Source: Halomonas litopenaei
GTDB taxonomy: Bacteria > Pseudomonadota > Gammaproteobacteria > Pseudomonadales > Halomonadaceae
Reading direction: 5' to 3'
Length of the DNA stretch: 64,000 nucleotides
Assembly (NCBI RefSeq): GCF_003045775.1
Contig: NZ_PXNS01000004.1
Coordinates: 310,001-374,000 of the forward strand
A program made the position numbers and the translations under genes. Below are positions 51,711 through 60,279 of the stretch, piece by piece (within the stretch, counting starts at the first letter, position 1; each line of letters opens with the position of its first letter). Under the pieces are notes generated by a model. That model was not told the DNA's origin. It did not search any database and saw only the letters and a program-made list of their open reading frames with translations.

Positions 51711-52496
51711 ATGCTCGAGATTAGCCAGCTGGTCAAGCGCTATGGCCACGATGACCCCGTGCTCAAGGGGCTGGATCTGCGCGTGGAAGGCAACTCCGTG
51801 GTGTCCATCGTGGGGGCGTCCGGGGCGGGCAAGAGCACCTTGCTCCGCTGCATCAATCGGCTGATCGAACCCACCTCGGGGTCGATCAGGCTCAACGGCC
51901 AGGAGCTGTCCAGCCTCAAGGGCGCACCACTGCGCCAGGCCAGGCGGCGCATCGGCATGGTCTTCCAGGGCTTCAACCTGATCGACCGCTTGACGGTGAT
52001 GGAGAACGTGCTGGCCGGTCGGCTTGGCTACGTCGGCTTCTTTCAGGCATGGCGGCGGCGCTTCCCGCCGGAGGATATCGAACGCGCCTTCCACCTGATG
52101 GAGCGAGTGGGCATCGCCCAGTACGCCAACAAGCGCGCGGACGAACTGTCCGGCGGCGAACGCCAGCGCGTCGGGGTCGTCCGAGCCTTGATGCAGGAGC
52201 CGGACATTCTGCTGGCCGACGAGCCGACCGCCTCGCTGGACCCCGTCACCAGCGAGCAGATCATGAAGCTGATGAGAGCCCTGGCCAGCGAGCTGTCATT
52301 GCCGGTGCTGATCAACATTCACAATGTGGCCCAGGCCAGGGCCTACACCGAGCGTATCGTCGGCTTGCGCCACGGTCGCATGATCTTCGATGGCACGCCG
52401 GAGCGCTTTGATGCCGCAGCGCTGGAGGAGATCTACGGTGGCATCGAGGCCCCGGACGAGACCTCCGCATCGACCGTCGCGGAAGGGGAACGCTGA
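51711..52496 (+). CDS. phnC: PhnC-type phosphonate ABC transporter ATPase
   Basis: 261 residues from the ATG at 51711 (ACGAGGATGTGCA upstream); open frame upstream overlaps phnD and is not used. Walker A is GASGAGKST, the Q-loop is GMVFQGFNLIDRLTVMENVL, the signature LSGGERQRVGVVRALMQEP and Walker B ILLADEPTASLD. NVLAGRLGYVGFFQAWRRRF is typical of PhnC. It powers the two PhnE permeases. The stop overlaps the first phnE start (TGATG). Confidence 0.94.
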   Translation: MLEISQLVKRYGHDDPVLKGLDLRVEGNSVVSIVGASGAGKSTLLRCINRLIEPTSGSIRLNGQELSSLKGAPLRQARRRIGMVFQGFNLIDRLTVMENVLAGRLGYVGFFQAWRRRFPPEDIERAFHLMERVGIAQYANKRADELSGGERQRVGVVRALMQEPDILLADEPTASLDPVTSEQIMKLMRALASELSLPVLINIHNVAQARAYTERIVGLRHGRMIFDGTPERFDAAALEEIYGGIEAPDETSASTVAEGER

Positions 52497-53293
52497 TGGT
52501 CAACGACAAGGCTCGGACCTGGCGCAAGCCGCCCTTTATCGCCAGTCCTGTGGTGCGCCTGCTGCTGGCGCTGGGCGTGTTGGGTTACCTGGGCTGGGCG
52601 CTGGCCACCCTGCCGTTCGACTGGGAGCGGATCAGCGATGGGCTGCCGCGGGCCGCGCGCATCTTCGGCGGCGGCTTTCCGCCCAGTTTCGAGCGCTTCG
52701 AACTGCTGCTGACCGGCTTCAAGGAAAGCTTCCAGATTGCCCTGCTGGCGACCCTGCTGGGGGTGGCACTGTCGATCCCCTTTGCGGTGATGGCGGCGCG
52801 CAATATCGCCCCGCGTCCGGTCTATCTGGTGGGGCGAGCGGTGATCATCGTGTCGCGCAGTTTTCACCCGGTCATCGTGGCGATCCTGTTCGTCAAGGCG
52901 GTGGGGTTCGGACCCCTGGCCGGGATCCTGACCCTGACGCTTTATTCCATCGGCTTTGTCGGAAAACTGCTGGCCGAAGAGATCGAGGAGATCGACTGGG
53001 GACAGGTGGAGGCCATGCGGTCGGTCGGTGCAGGGTTCATGTCCACGTTGCTGTACGCCGTCTTCCCCCAGATCCTGCCACGCCAGCTGGGGCTTTCCAT
53101 GTACCAGCTGGACAGCAATCTGCGCGCCTCGGCGGTGGTCGGTATCGTCGGCGCCGGTGGTATCGGTGGCACCCTGATGAACGCCTTCGGGCGCTACGAC
53201 TATGACTTTGCCTTCGCGATCCTGCTGGTGATCATCGCGGTGATTCTGGTCAGTGAGGGCATCAGTGGCTGGGTCAGGAGACGACTATGGTAG
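52496..53293 (+). CDS. phnE: PhnE-type phosphonate ABC transporter permease 1
   Basis: 265 residues. About five to six membrane segments; the permease loop reads EEIEEIDWGQVEAMRSVGAG and the C-terminal half has LDSNLRASAVVGIVGAGGIG, the family signature. AARNIAPRPVYLVGRAVIIV is also typical of PhnE. Coupled to phnC by a TGATG overlap and to the second permease by a short overlap. Two PhnE proteins probably form a heterodimeric channel. Confidence 0.93.
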   Translation: MVNDKARTWRKPPFIASPVVRLLLALGVLGYLGWALATLPFDWERISDGLPRAARIFGGGFPPSFERFELLLTGFKESFQIALLATLLGVALSIPFAVMAARNIAPRPVYLVGRAVIIVSRSFHPVIVAILFVKAVGFGPLAGILTLTLYSIGFVGKLLAEEIEEIDWGQVEAMRSVGAGFMSTLLYAVFPQILPRQLGLSMYQLDSNLRASAVVGIVGAGGIGGTLMNAFGRYDYDFAFAILLVIIAVILVSEGISGWVRRRLW

Positions 53294-54090
53294 CGACGCC
53301 GACAGAACAACGGGTATGGCAGCGCTACAGCCGACGGGAGCGCTGGACGCGCTTCGTGCTGCTGTTGCTGGTCGTGGCGGTGTTGAGCTGGGCGGCCAGG
53401 GATGTCGATATCTTCTGGCCCTGGGTGTGGGATGCGCCTGCCCAGATCTACAGCCTGGCCGACCGCATGTGGCCACCTGACCCGCGGCGCCTCGGCGAGA
53501 TTGTCGAGGCATTGGTCGAGACCGTCCATATCGCCACCCTGGCCACGTTCTCGACAATCTTTGTGGCCCTGCCCATCGCCTACCTGGCGGCCCAGAACAC
53601 CACGCCCAATCGTGCCTGCCTGTGGTTTGCCCGTTTCGTGCTGGTGGCCAGTCGTTCGGTCAATACCATCATCTGGGCGCTGCTGTTCGTGGCGATCTTC
53701 GGCCCCGGCGTGCTGGCGGGCATCCTCGCTATCATGTGTCGCTCCATCGGTTTCGTCGGCAAGCTGATGGGCGAGGCCATCGAGGAAATCGACCGACGGC
53801 CGGTCGAAGCGATGGAAGCGGTGGGCGCCAGTCGGCCCAAGGTCATCCTCTACGCGGTGGTGCCTCAGGTCGTTCCGGCTTTCTTTGCCGTGATCATCCT
53901 GCGCTGGGACATCAATATTCGCGAGTCCACCGTGCTGGGGCTGGTCGGGGCCGGCGGTATCGGCGTCATCCTCCAGGGGGCCATCGATACCTTTGCCTGG
54001 CCGACGGTGGCCACCATTCTCTGTGGCATCGTCATTCTGGTGTTGCTGGGAGAGGTGTTGACCGGATGGTTGAGAAGCCGAGTGCTTTAG
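53287..54090 (+). CDS. phnE: PhnE-type phosphonate ABC transporter permease 2
   Basis: 267 residues, starting inside the last codons of the first permease gene. EEIDRRPVEAMEAVGASRPK is the coupling-helix loop and WDINIRESTVLGLVGAGGIG the signature, parallel to the first permease; AAQNTTPNRACLWFARFVLV matches the PhnE N-terminal half. The 248 bases after its stop hold an inverted repeat TCGTAC...GTACGA (54093-54115) but no clear terminator and no gene. Confidence 0.93.
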   Translation: MVATPTEQRVWQRYSRRERWTRFVLLLLVVAVLSWAARDVDIFWPWVWDAPAQIYSLADRMWPPDPRRLGEIVEALVETVHIATLATFSTIFVALPIAYLAAQNTTPNRACLWFARFVLVASRSVNTIIWALLFVAIFGPGVLAGILAIMCRSIGFVGKLMGEAIEEIDRRPVEAMEAVGASRPKVILYAVVPQVVPAFFAVIILRWDINIRESTVLGLVGAGGIGVILQGAIDTFAWPTVATILCGIVILVLLGEVLTGWLRSRVL

Positions 54091-54338
54091 GCTCGTACGA
54101 CGGAAGGATGTACGAATCTGTGCGATTACCGGCATGAACCGTTGATGCTTGCGACTTAGTACTAACGTTCTGTTTTCTGGGACAGTTGTCTCGGAGATGT
54201 CGCCGTTTGCTGGTGCAAGATGATGTCTGGCTCTGGGAGAAACGGCACAGAATGCCAGGACGAGGCGGCGGGGTGCCCCGAAGTTAAGCTATCCTCGATA
54301 CCATTGATTACCTTATTCAGTGGATCGTCGCCCGGCCT

Positions 54339-57230
54339 ATGAAGATGGATGCCCGCAGAGCCTTTCAAAGCCTAGCCGACAGCCTGTCGCGGGATATCGG
54401 TGATGACTTCTTCATGCACCTGGTCGATCGGCTGGCGGTAATCCTCAATGCTGACGCCATGATGATAGCGACCCCTGTCGCGGACGGCTCACGCCTGCGG
54501 TCCATGGTGCTGATGGCAGATGGCAAGCATCAGCCAGACGTCGAGTACGAGACTGCCGGCACCCCCTGTCGCGATGCCCTGGACGGCGGAGCCTGCATCT
54601 ATCCGGAGAACGTCTGCAGTGCCTTTCCGGACGACGTCCTGCTGCGAGATTTTGGTGCAGAAGCCTATGCCGGAGTGGCGATGCGAGGGCCCGAAGGTGA
54701 GTTGCATGGTGTTCTGGTTGCCTTGCACCGCCATCGACTGCACCAGCGTCGCCTGGTCGAGGAGGTGCTGAGAATTGCCGCGGCGCGCTGCGGGGCCGAA
54801 CTGTCCAATCGGCGCACCGAGCAGGCGCTGGAGAAGACCGCCACTCAGCTGGACACGACCAACCGACAGCTCAAGCGCGCCCACCGCGCCTTGACTCTGC
54901 TACGACTGGTCAACCGTGCGGTGATTCGGCTCTCCGACGAGATGGCAATCTTCCAGGAGGCCTGTCGGCTCGCGGTGGAGCAGGGCGGCTACCGCTACGC
55001 CTGGGCGGGGCTGGCCCAGGACGACCCCGAGCGCAGCATCCTGCCGCTGGTCAGCGCCGGTGGCGCCGATGAATTGTTGCGTCACGCGCGTTTCAGTTGG
55101 GATGTGACCACGCCTGAGGGCCAGGGCCCCAGCGGGCAAGCGGTGCATGAAGGCAAGGAGCAACGGGTAGCCGACTACACGACAGGTACGGTAGCGCCTC
55201 CGCCCTGGGCCGAGCGATTCGGGGTCGTGGCGGAGGTGGCCTTGCCGCTGAGTCTAGGAAGCGAGCGACGGGGCGTGCTGGTGCTGTTGATGGATCAGCC
55301 CTACCACGCTGGCGCCGACGAACTGGCGCTGCTGAGGGAGCTTGCGGATAACCTGTCGTTTGGCTTGCAGGCCATGCGCGCCCACCAGCATCAGCAGAAC
55401 ACCCAGCAGGCGGTGCTGGACATGGCCGAACTGGTGACGGCGCGCAGCGACGACGCCTTCTTTACCCTGCTGGTGCGACGTCTGACCGACGCCCTAGGCG
55501 CGGACGCCGTGTTCGTGTCACGCGTCGAGGAAAGCGTCCCGTTGCAGGCGACGCTGATCGCCGGCCTGGTATCGGGCCAGCCGGTGGAGCCCTTTCACTA
55601 CAGTTTCGAAGGGCTACCCTGCGAGAGCTCCTTTCGCGACAGCGAGCATGTGATTGCTCGAGGCATGAGCCAACGCTATCCCCGCGCCGAGGAGATGGTC
55701 GGCTTCGCCGTGGAAGCCTACGTCGGCCGACGCCTGGAAGACGCCAACGGCGACGCCGTCGGTATCCTGTTTGCGCTGTATCGCCAGCCGCTGCATGATC
55801 CTGAACCCATCTGTCATCTGTTGCGGATCTTTGCCGCAGGCGCCTCGGCGGAGCTCGAACGGCGCCGCAGCGACGCCCATATACGGCATCTGGCCTTCTT
55901 CGATCCCGGGACCGGTCTACCCAACCGGGTCCACTTCATGGAGCGTCTGCAGGCGGCCATTGTCCGGGCTCGCACCGAGCAATATCGGGTGGCACTGATG
56001 TTCCTCGACCTCAACCGCTTCAAGGAGATTAACGACGGTCAGGGCCACGACGTCGGTGATCAAGTGCTCAAGGAGGTGGCCGCTCGCTTCAGCGGTTGCC
56101 TTGGCAGGCTCGAAAGCCTGGCGCGGATGGGGGGCGATGAGTTCGTCGTCATGGTGGAGCAGACCGACGAGATCGGAGCCGCCCAGGTCGTGGGGCGTCT
56201 GCTCAGCGCCTTGAATGATCCAGTGGTGCATGAGGGGCATCGATTCAACGTCGACGTCAGCATCGGCGTCGCCTTCTTCCCCGACGATGGCGATAGTTCC
56301 CGGGAACTGCTCAAGCACACCGACATCGCCATGTACCATGCCAAGGAAAGCCGCAGCGGCTATCGCTTCTACGCACCTGAGATGGGACGTGATCTGCGGC
56401 GCCGACTGGTGCTTGCCTCTCGTCTGGGTGAGGCGCTGGACACGAAACGTCTCGAGCTCCGCTTTCAACCTTGCGTCGACCTCAAGAGCGGGGACCTGAT
56501 TGGCGCCGAGGTTCTGTGTCGTTGGCACGACACAGAACTGGGATGGATAAGCCCGATGGAATTTGTCGCCGTGGCCGAGGAACAGGGGATGATCGAGGCC
56601 CTCGGCAGTTGGGTCATGGAGCAGACCTGTCGCCAGCTTAAACAGTGGCAGCAGGCATCGCTGGACCGGCTCCCCGAGCGACTCTACGTCAATCTGGCGG
56701 CGGCCCAGTTCGAGGATCCCGAGCTGGCAATCAAGCTTTGCGAGATCGCCGCCCGGGCTGGCGTTTCCCCCTCGCTGCTGGGGCTGGAAATCACCGAAAG
56801 CGGCTTCATGAAAGACCCAGAGCAGGCGATACGCATCACCGACACCCTGCGCCAGCAGGGATTCGCCCTGGCCATCGACGATTTCGGGACCGGCTATTCC
56901 TCGCTGGCCTACCTCAAGCGCTTTTCCGTACAGGCGGTCAAGATCGATATGTCCTTCGTCAGCGACATGCTGACCGACAGCAACGATCACGCCATCGTCG
57001 CCACCATCATCGCCATGGCCGATCGTCTGGGACTGACGGTGGTGGCGGAGGGCATCGAGACACCGGCGCAGTTCGAGGCACTACGTGCCCTGGGTTGCGA
57101 TCTTGGCCAGGGGTATCTGCTGTCACGGCCCTTGAGCGGTGATGACTTCGCGCGGCGCTGGTTGAGTCGCGATGGGCAGCGGCAAGATGGTCTGGGAGAT
57201 ACCTTGCAGGCGATGGAGCGGCCCGCCTGA
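54339..57230 (+). CDS. Three-GAF GGDEF-EAL cyclic-di-GMP enzyme
   Basis: 963 residues, no membrane segment. Three GAF-like sensor domains (about 15-165, 185-350, 360-520) precede a GGDEF domain (RMGGDEFVVMVEQ near 597) and an EAL domain. The product-inhibition RxxD motif before GGDEF is absent (GRLE). The EAL domain has EVLCRW at ~722 in place of EAL, keeping the Glu, with NLAAAQFEDP, EITESGF, IDDFGTGYSSLAYLKRF, VKIDMSFV, AEGIET and GQGYLLSRPL all present, so phosphodiesterase activity is likely. The first and third GAF domains resemble each other (GTPCRDALDG / GLPCESSFRD). It stands alone; the upstream ribosome site is weak, and an in-frame ATG two codons later is possible. Confidence 0.92.
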   Translation: MKMDARRAFQSLADSLSRDIGDDFFMHLVDRLAVILNADAMMIATPVADGSRLRSMVLMADGKHQPDVEYETAGTPCRDALDGGACIYPENVCSAFPDDVLLRDFGAEAYAGVAMRGPEGELHGVLVALHRHRLHQRRLVEEVLRIAAARCGAELSNRRTEQALEKTATQLDTTNRQLKRAHRALTLLRLVNRAVIRLSDEMAIFQEACRLAVEQGGYRYAWAGLAQDDPERSILPLVSAGGADELLRHARFSWDVTTPEGQGPSGQAVHEGKEQRVADYTTGTVAPPPWAERFGVVAEVALPLSLGSERRGVLVLLMDQPYHAGADELALLRELADNLSFGLQAMRAHQHQQNTQQAVLDMAELVTARSDDAFFTLLVRRLTDALGADAVFVSRVEESVPLQATLIAGLVSGQPVEPFHYSFEGLPCESSFRDSEHVIARGMSQRYPRAEEMVGFAVEAYVGRRLEDANGDAVGILFALYRQPLHDPEPICHLLRIFAAGASAELERRRSDAHIRHLAFFDPGTGLPNRVHFMERLQAAIVRARTEQYRVALMFLDLNRFKEINDGQGHDVGDQVLKEVAARFSGCLGRLESLARMGGDEFVVMVEQTDEIGAAQVVGRLLSALNDPVVHEGHRFNVDVSIGVAFFPDDGDSSRELLKHTDIAMYHAKESRSGYRFYAPEMGRDLRRRLVLASRLGEALDTKRLELRFQPCVDLKSGDLIGAEVLCRWHDTELGWISPMEFVAVAEEQGMIEALGSWVMEQTCRQLKQWQQASLDRLPERLYVNLAAAQFEDPELAIKLCEIAARAGVSPSLLGLEITESGFMKDPEQAIRITDTLRQQGFALAIDDFGTGYSSLAYLKRFSVQAVKIDMSFVSDMLTDSNDHAIVATIIAMADRLGLTVVAEGIETPAQFEALRALGCDLGQGYLLSRPLSGDDFARRWLSRDGQRQDGLGDTLQAMERPA

Positions 57231-57239
57231 GCGGCTTCA

Positions 57240-57264
57240 GGGGACCTATTCGGGGAAGGTCCCC
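57240..57264. terminator. Hairpin between convergent genes
   Basis: GGGGACCT (57240-57247), loop ATTCGGGGA, AGGTCCCC (57257-57264): an 8-bp perfect stem 10 bases after the GGDEF-EAL stop, followed by another GGTCCCCGAAG copy. No U tract on either strand. It may act as a weak bidirectional terminator between the converging genes at 57230 and 57354. Confidence 0.45.
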
Positions 57265-57353
57265 GAAGAAGGTCCCCGAAGCAGGCGCGCCGCTAGCCCT
57301 CGCAGGGATCATGACGCCCGCACCTCTATATGGCCTCTGGAATTGCTGCCGGA

Positions 57354-57947
57354 TCAGGAAGCCCTGCACAGGGTCTGCATCCGCTGCCATGCCGTAAAGG
57401 CGCCATTCAGTGAAAAGCTCATGAACCAGTAGTCGCTGGTATCGGGCGTCATGCGCAGGCGCAGATGCAGCTGCTCACCGGTGGCGAGACGCGAGGCCAG
57501 CAGGTCCATATCGATGCCATTCACGCGCACGTAGAGGCCGTCGTCACCGCGTTGGGTGGACAGCACCGCCGTGCCGGTCTGGGCACGTTGCTCGTCTACC
57601 AGCAGGTCGATGGGAACGCGATTGACCACTTCGCTCACGGCCTGGCGCTGGCCAAGGTCACTTCTGACCTCGATCCAGGGCGTGCGGCAATGCCCTGGCG
57701 TGGCGTTGACGCTGAGCATGGCGTCGCTGTAGCTGGTCCTTTGGACCGCTCGCACATGGGACTCGTCGCCGAGGGTCGCGATCAAGGTCTGCCAGTCCTG
57801 GTGGGTCTGGTGGGCCGAGGTGTCGAAATCCACCGCCATGGCTTGGCTGCTGACGCCTGTCAGGCCGAGTACGGAGACCAGTGCGGCGGCGACACTCAGG
57901 CGAAGAAGGCGGGCGCGGCGAGGTGAAAACAATGGCGCAATCGGCAT
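57354..57947 (-). CDS. Exported protein of unknown function
   Basis: 197 residues; GTCAGGAGCCAGC precedes the start. A signal peptide (RLSVAAALVSVLGLTGVSSQ, then AMA) is followed by a ~160-residue domain with two cysteines (HCRTPW and the C-terminal LCRAS) that could form a disulfide. Segments include VNRVPIDLLVDEQRAQTG and GDDGLYVRVNGIDMDLLASR. I do not recognise the family; the pattern (beta-rich, conserved signal, paired cysteines) recalls small periplasmic proteins. Monocistronic and convergent with the GGDEF-EAL gene. Confidence 0.75.
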   Translation of the reverse strand: MPIAPLFSPRRARLLRLSVAAALVSVLGLTGVSSQAMAVDFDTSAHQTHQDWQTLIATLGDESHVRAVQRTSYSDAMLSVNATPGHCRTPWIEVRSDLGQRQAVSEVVNRVPIDLLVDEQRAQTGTAVLSTQRGDDGLYVRVNGIDMDLLASRLATGEQLHLRLRMTPDTSDYWFMSFSLNGAFTAWQRMQTLCRAS

Positions 57948-58040
57948 GCTGGCTCCTGACGACCGAGAGAACTCAGAGGTCAGGAGGCTAGCATTCTCGG
58001 AGTACGCTGTCGTGGCGTTATCCTGTCTTGCCTCGTCGCG

Positions 58041-58508
58041 TCAGGCGGGCTCGGCTTCAGGCTCCGGCTCGAGCTCGATCAGCTTGAGGGTGTGCAGGCG
58101 CTGGCGGCACTGAGGGGTCATCAGGTCATCCAGGGTGTAGCGATCCAGGACCTCCAGAAATGCGGTCAACCCTTCGTTGGCGATCTGCTTGAAGCGGCAG
58201 ATGGGCGCGATGTAGCAGGCGCTGTCGTCCCCTTCGCACTCCACCAGGGCGAGGCTATGTTCGGTATCCCTGACCAGGGCGCCGAGGTGGATGCTGCCCG
58301 GCGCCTGCTTGAGCGACAGTCCCCCGTGCTTGCCACGGACGGCGGAGACATAGCCAAGGCGACTGAGCTCCTGAACCACCTTCATCAGATGGTTGCGTGA
58401 GACCTCGAAGCGTGAGGCGATCTCGGCGATCGTGGTGCGTTCGTTGCCGGATTCGGCAAGGTACATCAGAACGCGCAATGAGTAGTCGGTAAATCGTGTC
58501 AGATGCAT
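58041..58508 (-). CDS. nsrR: NsrR-like Rrf2-family nitric-oxide sensor
   Basis: 155 residues. MHLTRFTDYSLRVLMYLAES and the winged helix EIASRFEVSRNHLMKVVQEL are typical Rrf2. Cys91, Cys98 and Cys104 (CEGDDSAC, then YIAPIC) match the Fe-S cluster cysteines of NsrR, and FLEVLDRYTLDDLM is also NsrR-like. NsrR represses nitric-oxide detoxification and some denitrification genes until NO damages the cluster. It lies downstream of nosL on the same strand with a 303-base gap that holds its own promoter and a candidate NsrR-type operator at 58697. Confidence 0.9.
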   Translation of the reverse strand: MHLTRFTDYSLRVLMYLAESGNERTTIAEIASRFEVSRNHLMKVVQELSRLGYVSAVRGKHGGLSLKQAPGSIHLGALVRDTEHSLALVECEGDDSACYIAPICRFKQIANEGLTAFLEVLDRYTLDDLMTPQCRQRLHTLKLIELEPEPEAEPA

Positions 58509-58696
58509 TGGTCGTGCCCCGGCGCCCCTTGGGCGACTTGGTAAAGAGAAGGGAGGCTTTCGCTCATGCTTTCGACTCTAGCAAGGGACGAGAAATCTCA
58601 CGCAGGCTTGGCGCATTAAAGCGTAGCGATGTGCGATTATTCCTACGCCAGATGACCTATATCAATGAGATAACATGCGCGGTTTAACTCCTTGTC

Positions 58697-58713
58697 ATGG
58701 ATGTTCCATCCAT
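58697..58713. promoter_or_regulatory. Inverted repeat resembling an NsrR operator
   Basis: ATGGATG-TTC-CATCCAT, a perfect 7-bp inverted repeat, extended on the right by CTT. Read on the minus strand it begins AAGATGGATGG, 8 of 11 matches to the NsrR half-site AAGATGCATTT; the other half is weaker. It lies 189 bases before the nsrR start in an AT-rich 303-base gap, so autoregulation is plausible. The rest of the gap (58509-58811) holds no gene. Confidence 0.5.
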
Positions 58714-58811
58714 CTTATTGTCTCTTGAATGTAGCATGGGAAATCCATAAATTTAGCAATTTTTTTGGTCGGCTTTTGTCGCTGCATATTTGCGGGATTT
58801 TCTATACCTAT

Positions 58812-59330
58812 TCAAGGGTGGTTTGCTCGGCTCATATGGGTTAACTGGTCGATGTCTAGCTCATCAAAGCCCTCGATGATGCCGCCATGTTCGCGCTGAA
58901 AAGCCTCCGCATCGCTTCTTGTGGCAAAGGTCGCCAGCGGATGTCCCATGCCGCCGGGCCGCGAATGACCAGATACGTACCAGGCCTCCTGTGCACTGAT
59001 AAAGGCATCGTTTCCGGGGTGGTCCCAGTCGGTGCGAGCCATGTCATGAACCCACGCATGAGAAAGGCGTTCGACGTTTTCCGGTTGAAGAAGAAAGACC
59101 AGCATTTCCGCCGCCGAGCAGAACTTGGTGACCTCGCTGTCACCATCGAGCACCAGCTCTCCCTTGGGACCTGGCATGGCCTCGATCAACATCCCGCATA
59201 CATGGCAGATGTCGTCATCACCGATGGGGGCGGGGCCGATAGTCGTGTCAGAGGTGCCGTCGTTGCAGCCGATCAACAACAGCATCAGGCCACCGATGGC
59301 AAAGCGTTGCAGCATAGAAGGAAGGGACAT
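58812..59330 (-). CDS. nosL: NosL, copper chaperone lipoprotein for nitrous-oxide reductase
   Basis: 172 residues from the ATG at 59330 (CTGGAGAACTCCC upstream). The signal GGLMLLLIGC gives Cys22 as the lipidated residue. ICHVCGMLIEAMPGPKGELV has the Cys42-x2-Cys45-Gly-Met47 copper-binding motif, and FCSAAEMLVFLLQPE with AWYVSGHSRPGGMGHPLATF is typical of NosL. It delivers Cu(I) for the CuZ centre of NosZ. It is the last gene of the nos block, 127 bases after the nosY stop; that gap holds nothing I recognise. Confidence 0.94.
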   Translation of the reverse strand: MSLPSMLQRFAIGGLMLLLIGCNDGTSDTTIGPAPIGDDDICHVCGMLIEAMPGPKGELVLDGDSEVTKFCSAAEMLVFLLQPENVERLSHAWVHDMARTDWDHPGNDAFISAQEAWYVSGHSRPGGMGHPLATFATRSDAEAFQREHGGIIEGFDELDIDQLTHMSRANHP

Positions 59331-59457
59331 GGGAGTTCTCCAGGCGAGCGTCCTGGCGGACGGAGTGGGGGGACCGCTGGCAGCAAAAGCCAGCAGCAAT
59401 AACCCGCAGTAATGGCTGGCAGGCAGCGCCGGCTTTCCGATGAGCTAGGCGCGCGGG

Positions 59458-60279
59458 TTACAGCGCTCGATGCTCGAATCGCCTGATCGCCAGACCCAGG
59501 GGTAGCAGCACCCAGACGACCTGCAGCAGCGCCAGCAGCAAGGACGACCTGGGGGTGGCGCTGGCCAGGGCGGTGATCGCGGAGGCCTGATGAGGCTCGA
59601 CCGCCGAGAGCACCAGCAGTCGGAAGCACTCGGCCGGGTTGGCCAGCATCAGCCAGGGCAGCCAGGCCCCTCCCTGGCGCACGCCTACCAGCAGGGCGAG
59701 CAGCGCTAGGTCCAGTACCAGCACGAAAACGAACCAGGTGATCAGGGCCTGGCTGGCAGCAGCCTGCTTGCTGCCGGCACGGGCGCTGATCCAGTACGCC
59801 AGGGCCAGAAACGACCAGCCCAGCAGCACGCTGGAGACGATAAGGGTAGTGAGCCCCGCGGCGACCTCGGCCAGCGCGGCTTCAGGTGTGGCGAAAGCGA
59901 TGACCACGCCAGCGACCGCAAAGCCGCACAGGGTGGCCAGGCCCAGCACCCAGGCGTGGCCCATGAACTTGCCGAGCAGCCAGGTACGTCGCGACATCGG
60001 GTAGGTGGCGAGCAGCAGCAGGGTGCCGCCCTCGTCTTCGCCGACGATGGCGTCGTAGGCCAGCATCAGGGCGATCAGCGGGATCAGCAGCATGGACAGC
60101 GTCGACAGGCTGATCAGGGTGGTGGACAGGCCGGTAAAGCCGGTACCACCACTGGCGGCGGCACCGAAGGCGGCGATACCCAGCGCCAGTACCCCCAGCA
60201 GCACGGCGATCCCGAGCACCCAGCGGTGGCGCAGGCCGTCACGGAATTCCTTGTGGGCGATGGTCAGTAGAAGGCGCAT
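59458..60279 (-). CDS. nosY: NosY, ABC transporter permease for NosZ maturation
   Basis: 273 residues. AHKEFRDGLRHRWVLGIAVL begins the ABC-2-type permease, with LIPLIALMLAYDAIVGEDEG and GTLLLLATYPMSRRTWLLGK, both characteristic of NosY. About six membrane segments. With NosF and NosD it forms the complex that supports CuZ assembly on NosZ. Its start codon overlaps the nosF stop (TGATG). Confidence 0.94.
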   Translation of the reverse strand: MRLLLTIAHKEFRDGLRHRWVLGIAVLLGVLALGIAAFGAAASGGTGFTGLSTTLISLSTLSMLLIPLIALMLAYDAIVGEDEGGTLLLLATYPMSRRTWLLGKFMGHAWVLGLATLCGFAVAGVVIAFATPEAALAEVAAGLTTLIVSSVLLGWSFLALAYWISARAGSKQAAASQALITWFVFVLVLDLALLALLVGVRQGGAWLPWLMLANPAECFRLLVLSAVEPHQASAITALASATPRSSLLLALLQVVWVLLPLGLAIRRFEHRAL

